Assembly (NCBI GenBank): GCA_964501785.1
Contig: CAZCUD010000013.1
Location: 51,949 to 115,948 of the forward strand
Origin: DATBSK01 sp964501785
GTDB taxonomy: Bacteria; Actinomycetota; Acidimicrobiia; IMCC26256; PALSA-555
Length of the DNA: 64,000 nucleotides
Direction: 5' to 3'
Shown here: in pieces, positions 57,472-64,000 of the stretch
Layout: every line of letters begins with the position of its first letter
Numbering within the stretch: the first letter of the stretch is position 1
Translations under genes and position numbers: made by a program
Notes under the pieces: generated by a model
Told to the model about the DNA's origin: nothing
Seen by the model: only the letters and a program-made list of their open reading frames with translations
Databases searched by the model: none

Positions 57472-58506
57472 ATGGGAAGCCGCATCCTCGTCACCGGGCT
57501 CGGCTCGTACTGGGGCGGGCGCATCGCGCAGAAGCTCGAGCAGGAGCCCGACGTCGACCTCGTCGTCGGTGTCGACACTCGCGATCCCGTGCTGCCGCTC
57601 GACGAGACCGAGTTCGTGCGGGCCGACTCGTCGTACTCGATCCTGCACCGGATCGTGAACGCGACGAAGGTGGACACGATCGTCCACACGCACCTCGTGG
57701 TCGACTCCGCGGTCGCGGCGAGCGGCTCGATGCACGAGGTCAACGTCATCGGCACGATGAACCTGCTCGCGGCCGCGGGCGCGGTCGGGAGCACGGTCCG
57801 CAAGGTGGTGGTCAAGTCGTCGGCGCTCGTCTACGGCTCCAACATGGGCGACCCCTACTTCTTCCGTGAAGACATGCAGCGCACGAAGCCGGCCCGCACC
57901 GCGGTCGAGCGCTCGTTGCTCGAGGTCGCCGCGGTCGTGCGCGACTTCGCCGACGACAATCCCGACGTGGTGGTGACGAAGCTGCGCTTCCCCAACGTCC
58001 TGGGGCCCAACACCCACACCCAGTTCGGCCGGCTGCTCCGCCTGCCGCTGGTCCCCGAGATCGCGGGCTTCGACCCACGGCTGCAGTTCGTCCACGAGGA
58101 CGACGTCGCCGACGCGCTTGCGCACGCGACCCTCTACGACGTGCCCGGCGTGTTCAACGTCGCGGGCGACGGTGTGCTCCCCTGGAGCGAGGTCGCACGC
58201 ATCTGCGGCAAGCGGCGAGTGCCGCTCCCCCCGGTGGGGTCGTGGCTCGCGGCGACACCACTGCGCGTCCTGCGGATCACCGACCTTCCGCCCGAGCTGC
58301 TCTCGTTGCTGCGGTACGGGCGCGGCGTCGACACCACCCGCTGGCGCCAGGCCGGGTACCGCTACCACCACACGACCGCCGGCACCGTGAACGCGTTCGC
58401 CGAGGCGCTCCGGCTCGAGAGCACCCTCGGCAAGGACCCGCAGTACACGTACGAGCGCGACGTCGAGGCGTTCTTCCGCCACTCGCCGGCCGTCGTGCGC
58501 GACTGA
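57472..58506 (+). CDS. NAD-dependent epimerase/dehydratase (extended SDR)
   Basis: Extended SDR of 344 residues: ILVTGLGSYWGGRIAQKLEQ (GxxxxG variant of the Rossmann motif), VVKSSALVYGSNMGDPYFF (catalytic Ser/Tyr region in degraded form), KLRFPNVLGPNTHTQFGRLL and the C-terminal domain. It is co-transcribed with the acyltransferase (2 nt gap) and precedes an enoyl-CoA hydratase; sterol-, hopanoid- or lipid-modifying roles are possible. Confidence 0.85.
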   Translation: MGSRILVTGLGSYWGGRIAQKLEQEPDVDLVVGVDTRDPVLPLDETEFVRADSSYSILHRIVNATKVDTIVHTHLVVDSAVAASGSMHEVNVIGTMNLLAAAGAVGSTVRKVVVKSSALVYGSNMGDPYFFREDMQRTKPARTAVERSLLEVAAVVRDFADDNPDVVVTKLRFPNVLGPNTHTQFGRLLRLPLVPEIAGFDPRLQFVHEDDVADALAHATLYDVPGVFNVAGDGVLPWSEVARICGKRRVPLPPVGSWLAATPLRVLRITDLPPELLSLLRYGRGVDTTRWRQAGYRYHHTTAGTVNAFAEALRLESTLGKDPQYTYERDVEAFFRHSPAVVRD

Positions 58507-58531
58507 GCACCACACCGACCTCGGAGGGCCC

Positions 58532-59254
58532 GTGCCGCTACGAACCGAGCGACGCGGCCGCGTCGCCGTCCTCACCCTCGACGACCCCGAGCGCCGCAAT
58601 GCGCTGAGCGCCGAGATGGTCGACCAGATCGTCGAGACGACCACCGCCTGCGAGGACGACCCGGACGTCGGCGCACTCGTGATCACGGGGGCCGCGCCGG
58701 CGTTCTGCTCGGGCGCCGACGTGAGCGCGCTCGGACAGATGAGCGGGCGCGATGCCGGTGACGTGCGGTCGATCTACGACGGCTTCCTCTCGGTCCGGGC
58801 CTGCAACCTCCCGACGGTCGCGGCGGTGAACGGGCCGGCGGTGGGCGCGGGGTTCAACCTCGCGCTGTGCTGTGACGTGCGCATCGCCGGCGCGTCGGCG
58901 CGCTTCGACGCCCGGTTCGCTCGCATCGGCCTGCACCCCGGCGGCGGCCACGTGTGGCTGCTCGAGCGCGCGATCGGCCCGCAGGCCGCCGCTGCGATCA
59001 CGCTGTTCGGCGAGCGCGTCGACGGGGCCCGGGCAGCCGAGCTCGGGCTCGTCTGGCGCTGCGTCGCCGACGACGACCTCCTCGACGACGCGGTCGGCCT
59101 CGCCGAGCAGGCGTCCGACCTCGCGCCCGGTCTCGCCGCGGCACTCAAGCAGACGCTGCGCGAGGCGCCCTGGCACGCCGACTTCGAGGCCGCGGTCCAG
59201 GTCGAGCTGACCCGACAGCGCAAGACCTTCGAGCAGGGCGGCGGCGCGCTCTGA
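58532..59254 (+). CDS. Enoyl-CoA hydratase
   Basis: Crotonase-family protein of 240 residues: FCSGADVSALGQ (oxyanion hole), VAAVNGPAVGAGFNLALCCD and the start DRVDPERRNALSAEM-like segment. Of the two catalytic Glu of classical hydratases, the first (AVGAG-x-N) seems replaced, while the GLHPGGG segment replaces the second, so isomerase or hydrolase chemistry is possible. GTG at 58532 has GGAGG upstream. Possibly in one transcript with the acyltransferase and SDR. Confidence 0.85.
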   Translation: MPLRTERRGRVAVLTLDDPERRNALSAEMVDQIVETTTACEDDPDVGALVITGAAPAFCSGADVSALGQMSGRDAGDVRSIYDGFLSVRACNLPTVAAVNGPAVGAGFNLALCCDVRIAGASARFDARFARIGLHPGGGHVWLLERAIGPQAAAAITLFGERVDGARAAELGLVWRCVADDDLLDDAVGLAEQASDLAPGLAAALKQTLREAPWHADFEAAVQVELTRQRKTFEQGGGAL

Positions 59255-59301
59255 CGTCCAGCGTCATCCGGTCCGCCGACGCAGTCGGCGTGGGTGTGGG
59301 A

Positions 59302-59913
59302 TCAGCGGCGGGCGAGGAAGGCGCCTTCGAGGTCATCCTTGCGCACGGCCCACTCCTCGGCGGTGATCGCGTACCGGACGTGGTCCTCCCAGACGCCGCG
59401 GATCTGGAGGAACCGCTCCGAGGTCCCCTCTTCGCGCAGGCCGAGCTTCTCGGCGACCCGGCGGCTGCGGGCGTTGCGCGGGACGATCGCGGCCTCGACC
59501 CGGTGCAGGCCGAGCGTCTCGAACGCGTAGCGCAGGACCACCGCCACCGCCTCCGGCATGTAGCTGTGGCCCGCGTGAGCCTCGTCGATCCAGTAGCCGA
59601 CGTTGCCCGACTGGAACGGGCCCCGCTGCACGCTCCCGAGGCTCACCTCGCCGACGAACTCCCCCGTCGACCGGAGGAAGATGCCGAACCCGTACGCAGC
59701 GTCGAAGTGGCGCTGGCGCTCCCACGCGCCGCACCGGGCCTTGAACGCGTCCGCGTCGGCGACCGGGTCGGGTGCTCCGGGCTCGCCGAGCGGCTCCCAC
59801 GTCTCGAGCCACTCGCGGCTGCGGATCCGGACCGCGCGCCACGCCTGCCAGTCGCCCGCCTTCAGCGGCCGGAGCTCCAGGCGAGCCCCGTGCAGCACCT
59901 CCCCGCGTCGCAC
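59302..59913 (-). CDS. GNAT N-acetyltransferase (RimJ-like)
   Basis: Acetyltransferase of 203 residues: RLELRPLKAGDWQAWRAVRI start, NVGYWIDEAHAGHSYMPEAV (acetyl-CoA loop) and VPRNARSRRVAEKLGLREEG, as in RimJ (ribosomal protein S5 alanine N-acetyltransferase). GTG at 59913 follows TAGCCT by 7 nt. Confidence 0.9.
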   Translation of the reverse strand: MRRGEVLHGARLELRPLKAGDWQAWRAVRIRSREWLETWEPLGEPGAPDPVADADAFKARCGAWERQRHFDAAYGFGIFLRSTGEFVGEVSLGSVQRGPFQSGNVGYWIDEAHAGHSYMPEAVAVVLRYAFETLGLHRVEAAIVPRNARSRRVAEKLGLREEGTSERFLQIRGVWEDHVRYAITAEEWAVRKDDLEGAFLARR

Positions 59914-59984
59914 GGCCCGAAGGCTACCCAGACCGGCGCCACGCCTTCGGGGCGACGTCGCACCCGATGGCTAGCCTCCGACCC

Positions 59985-60584
59985 GTGACCGACCCGAACG
60001 CCGCTGTCGACGCGAGCGCGGCTCCGGCTCCGCCCGGCGCGCTCGACCGGCTCGTGTGGCTCGACCTCGAGATGACCGGCCTCGACGTCGCCCGCCACGT
60101 GATCGTCGAGATCGCCGTGCTCGTCACCGACTCCGAGCTCGAGCCCCTCGACGACGGCCTCGACGTCGTCGTCCACCAGCCGCCGGCCGCGCTGGCCGAG
60201 ATGGACGACTTCGTGCGCGAGATGCACACCCGATCGGCGCTGCTCCCGGCGATCGAGGCGTCCGACGTCTCCCTCGCCGACGCAGGCGCCGCGGCGCTGG
60301 CGTACGTGCAGGGTCACGTCGGGCCGGGTGTCGCCCCGTTGTGCGGCAACTCGATCGGGGTCGACCGCCGGTTCCTGCACTCACAGCTTCCCGAGCTCGA
60401 CGAGTACCTCCACTACCGCAGCATCGACGTGTCGTCGCTCAAGGAGCTCTGCCGGCGCTGGTACCCCGCGGCGTACCGCAAGCGCCCGTCCAAGCAGGAG
60501 ACGCACCGAGCGCTCGACGACGTGCGTGAATCGATCAGCGAGCTGCGCTACTACCGCGAAGCGATGCTCAAGCCCGCCGACTGA
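59985..60584 (+). CDS. orn: Oligoribonuclease
   Basis: DEDDh-type 3'-5' exoribonuclease of 199 residues that degrades 2-5-nt RNAs. Motifs: LVWLDLEMTGLD (DxE), LCGNSIGVDRRFL (D) and KQETHRALDDVRES (HxxxxD). The length and motif order match actinobacterial Orn, essential for nanoRNA turnover and c-di-GMP breakdown. GTG at 59985 follows TAGCCT by 7 nt (leaderless); about 18 residues precede the catalytic domain. Confidence 0.93.
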   Translation: MTDPNAAVDASAAPAPPGALDRLVWLDLEMTGLDVARHVIVEIAVLVTDSELEPLDDGLDVVVHQPPAALAEMDDFVREMHTRSALLPAIEASDVSLADAGAAALAYVQGHVGPGVAPLCGNSIGVDRRFLHSQLPELDEYLHYRSIDVSSLKELCRRWYPAAYRKRPSKQETHRALDDVRESISELRYYREAMLKPAD

Positions 60585-60612
60585 GGCCGGTCAGCCCGCG
60601 AACGCCCGCCGG

Positions 60613-60681
60613 CACCCGGAGACGCGATCAGACGCTCCGGGTGCGCCCGAGACGCGATCAGACGCTCCGCGTCTGATCGCG
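60613..60681. terminator. Two-hairpin terminator with internal 21-bp direct repeat
   Basis: CACCCGGAG (60613-60621) pairs with CTCCGGGTG (60635-60643), and CGCGATCAGACGC (60653-60665) pairs perfectly with GCGTCTGATCGCG (60669-60681). The two hairpins share the direct repeat GAGACGCGATCAGACGCTCCG. They separate convergent orn and the following gene. Confidence 0.7.
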
Positions 60682-60683
60682 GG

Positions 60684-61076
60684 TCAGACCCCGACCGGCA
60701 CGCCCACCGGCTCCCACACCTCGAGGAGGATGCGGGTGACCGGCTGCGCCGGCGGACCCGCGGCGAGCCCACGTGCCACGTCGGCCGCGGCGCGAGCGAC
60801 GCGGGTCACTCGGGCGTCGGGCAACGAGATGCCGGCGCGCGTCGCGGCGTCCTGCACCGCGCTCGCGGCGTCGGCCGCGGCTCGGGCCGCTTGGCGACCG
60901 CGTCGGGCGTGACGCACGACCTTGTCGATCGCGATCGTCGCCCGCCACCAGTCGACCTCGTCGCAGAGGTGATCGGCGTCGAGCCGGGTCCCCACTCGGT
61001 CGAGGTCGTCGGCATCCAGCGAGCGCAAGACGCCGACGAACTGCACCAGCTCCACCACGCCTGTCTCGGTCGCCAT
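60684..61076 (-). CDS. Hypothetical helical protein
   Basis: Protein of 130 residues, not recognised. Mostly helical and Ala/Arg-rich: VVELVQFVGVLRSLDADDLD then DEVDWWRATIAIDKVVRHAR, with the C-terminal VTRILLEVWEPVG. No neighbour suggests a role. Upstream 61077-61142 has no other feature. Confidence 0.7.
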   Translation of the reverse strand: MATETGVVELVQFVGVLRSLDADDLDRVGTRLDADHLCDEVDWWRATIAIDKVVRHARRGRQAARAAADAASAVQDAATRAGISLPDARVTRVARAAADVARGLAAGPPAQPVTRILLEVWEPVGVPVGV

Positions 61077-61142
61077 CGCGGCAGTCTGCGCCCCTGCCCC
61101 CGGGAAGTGGTGGATTTCGCGAAGCGTTGCCGCACAAGGCGC

Positions 61143-62057
61143 TCAGGCGAGCGAGCGGGCCAGACCGTCGAGGATGTCGTCTTCTGAGACGAGGATCTCG
61201 TCGAGCTCGAACGTGCGCATGATCGAAGCGAGCACGATGACGCCGCCGACGATCACGTCGACGCGCTCGGGCTCGAGGCCGGGGTTGTGTCGCCGTTCCT
61301 CGGCCGACTCCAGCGCCAGCGTGCGGAACACCTCCTCGACCGCGGCGCGCGTCAGGACGAAGTGGTGGATGCGGTCGCGGTCGTAGGCGACACCCTGCTC
61401 CACGGCGGCGACGGTGGTGACGGTGCCGGCGAGGCCGAGGACGGTCCGCGCTTCGCGCAGGTCGGGGATGGCGCGCTCGGCGTCGGCCAGATGGTCGCGA
61501 ACCGTCGACACGGCGTTCGACAGCTCCTCGGGCGCAGGAGGATCGGAGTGCAGCCACTGCTCGGTCACCCGCACGCAGCCGATGTCGAGCGAGCACAGCG
61601 CCTCCGGTTCCGCAGTCCCGTAGACGAGCTCGGTCGACCCCCCACCGATGTCGATCACGAGGAACGGCGGTGGCGCGTCGAGTCCGGTGGTCGCACCGGC
61701 GAACGAGAGCGAGGCCTCCTCTGCTCCGGAGAGCAGCTCGGGCTCGGTGCCGAGCGCCTCCTTCGCCGCGGTGAAGAACTCGTCACGGTTGGCGGCGTCG
61801 CGCGCTGCACTGGTGGCGGTGGCTCGCACCCACTCGGCACCGTGGGCCTCGATCAGCGTTCGGTACTCGCGCAGCACCGCGAGCGTGCGCTCGATCGCTT
61901 CGGACGCGAGCCGACGGGACCCGTCGACGCCCTGGCCCAGGCGGGTGATGTGCATGCGCCGTTCGAGCGTGGCGAGGGGACCGTCGGACGAGTCGAGATC
62001 GCTCACGAGCAGCCGCACCGAGTTGGTGCCGATGTCGACGGCCGCGACGCGGGTCAC
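61143..62057 (-). CDS. ppx: Exopolyphosphatase (Ppx/GppA family)
   Basis: Ppx/GppA phosphatase of 304 residues with an actin-like ATPase fold: AAVDIGTNSVRLLVSDL (phosphate loop 1), VIDIGGGSTELVYG (loop 2), and ASIMRTFELDEILVSEDDIL near the end. It degrades polyphosphate or (p)ppGpp-pppGpp. It is the short actinobacterial form without the C-terminal HD domain. GTG overlaps the DUF501 stop as GTGA; the order eno-ftsB-DUF501-ppx is conserved in actinobacteria. Confidence 0.93.
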   Translation of the reverse strand: MTRVAAVDIGTNSVRLLVSDLDSSDGPLATLERRMHITRLGQGVDGSRRLASEAIERTLAVLREYRTLIEAHGAEWVRATATSAARDAANRDEFFTAAKEALGTEPELLSGAEEASLSFAGATTGLDAPPPFLVIDIGGGSTELVYGTAEPEALCSLDIGCVRVTEQWLHSDPPAPEELSNAVSTVRDHLADAERAIPDLREARTVLGLAGTVTTVAAVEQGVAYDRDRIHHFVLTRAAVEEVFRTLALESAEERRHNPGLEPERVDVIVGGVIVLASIMRTFELDEILVSEDDILDGLARSLA

Positions 62058-62521
62058 GATCCGTCGTCCCGCAGCCGGTCGTCGACCCATCGGCCGACCG
62101 GGTCGTCGCCACCGGCGAGGAACCACGCGTAGTGCGCGTGCAGGCACTTCACGCCCCGGCGCGTGCCGCCGACGCCACCGAAGGGCCGGGGACCCCGGTG
62201 GTCGGCCGGGATCGCCGCATCGCGCTCCCGGGCGTACGCATCGTGGGCCGCCGCCAGCTCCACCGGATCGACGGTGGCCTCGGCGGCGCGCACGCCGCCG
62301 GCTGCCTCGAGGCGCGCGACACGCACGGAGATCTCCGGATCCACGAGCCAGAAGCGCGTCGGCATCGGCCGGCCGTCGCGCGCCAGCGGATCGTTGCGCA
62401 CGACGACCGGTGCACCGTCGGCGCCGCGCACCACGACCTCGAACTCGGTCGTCGGCTCGCGTCCGATGCGCGCTCGCACCGCGTCGACGTCGGCCGCGGA
62501 CGCCGGCGGAGGTGGACTCAT
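62054..62521 (-). CDS. DUF501 domain protein
   Basis: Protein of 155 residues of the DUF501 family, almost always placed between ftsB/divIC and ppx. The end motif GGTRRGVKCLHAHYAWFLAG, with Cys and His residues, is the family signature, and TRFWLVDPEISVRVARLEA the middle block. Function unknown; association suggests a link to cell division or polyphosphate. Confidence 0.92.
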   Translation of the reverse strand: MSPPPPASAADVDAVRARIGREPTTEFEVVVRGADGAPVVVRNDPLARDGRPMPTRFWLVDPEISVRVARLEAAGGVRAAEATVDPVELAAAHDAYARERDAAIPADHRGPRPFGGVGGTRRGVKCLHAHYAWFLAGGDDPVGRWVDDRLRDDGS

Positions 62522-62550
62522 GCGATCGAGTCTACGAACCGCCTCTCTCG

Positions 62551-62590
62551 ATGCGTATCTCAGCCACCGCTTCGGTGGCCGAGATGCGCA

Positions 62591-62592
<2 letters not shown>
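62551..62592 (-). terminator. Imperfect hairpin at the 3' end of ftsB
   Basis: ATGCGTATCTCAGCCACC (62551-62568) pairs, with two mismatches, to GGTGGCCGAGATGCGCAT (62574-62591), overlapping the ftsB stop. Likely limits read-through from ftsB into DUF501. Confidence 0.55.

Positions 62593-64000
<1,408 letters not shown>

Overview
The window is very GC-rich (about 70% by eye) and almost fully coding. It looks like a chromosomal segment from a free-living Actinobacteriota, most likely Acidimicrobiia or a relative. Supporting signs are the order eno-ftsB-DUF501-ppx, F420-type enzymes (LLM oxidoreductases, a Ddn-like nitroreductase), two RipA-like NlpC/P60 proteins, a DosR/DevR-like regulator, frequent GTG starts, and many genes whose start codon lies 6-8 nt after a TAnnnT box, as expected for leaderless mRNAs. 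I found no rRNA, CRISPR array, insertion sequence or prophage. One tRNA gene is present: tRNA-Leu(TAA).

Layout. 1-3013: a vitamin B12 importer (btuF-btuC-btuD, minus strand) behind a cobalamin riboswitch. 3028-6614: a two-gene ABC exporter. 6748-16599: mostly minus-strand genes for a secreted beta-helix protein, a flavin reductase, an MBL hydrolase, a ribbon-helix-helix-like protein, a HIT hydrolase, a MaoC dehydratase, an alpha/beta-hydrolase-adenylate cyclase fusion, an acyl-CoA dehydrogenase and a large LuxR ATPase. 16715-31201: an ABC exporter, an SGNH hydrolase, a probable methylsuccinyl-CoA dehydrogenase, LLM and CitE/malyl-CoA-lyase-like enzymes, two NlpC/P60 peptidoglycan hydrolases and an esterase-thioredoxin fusion. 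31240-36158: an FG-GAP protein and an ECF sigma/anti-sigma/acidic envelope protein module with two matching promoters. 36177-45892: a CoaA-like kinase with a stand-alone flavodiiron-type domain, PhoD, and a run containing a CBS-citrate synthase fusion and an agmatinase-family enzyme. 45990-51660: a DosR-like two-component locus with target-like genes. 51798-55070: a tRNA-Leu neighbourhood with an AadB/Lnu-like nucleotidyltransferase of lower GC, an excisionase-like protein and an XRE-nucleotidyltransferase toxin-antitoxin-like pair. 55123-64000: MATE transporter, acyltransferase, SDR, enoyl-CoA hydratase, oligoribonuclease and the ppx-DUF501-ftsB-eno cluster (eno is cut by the right edge).

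The strongest candidates for new biology are regulatory. (1) DosR-box-like sites precede a PAS histidine kinase and an SRPBCC-type/nitroreductase operon, at positions one helical turn apart relative to the inferred start sites. (2) Identical CCAAACC-N16-CGTGTCC promoters precede an ECF sigma gene and the acidic envelope protein two genes downstream. (3) A 22-bp perfect palindrome covers the -10 box of an XRE-nucleotidyltransferase pair. (4) The B12 riboswitch leader holds three copies or complements of one octamer that could switch the ribosome-binding site on or off. Unusual fusions (CBS-citrate synthase, esterase-thioredoxin, hydrolase-cyclase) and two apparent non-canonical starts (CTG, ATC) are also noted. 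All functional names are inferences from motifs and context; no database search was run.
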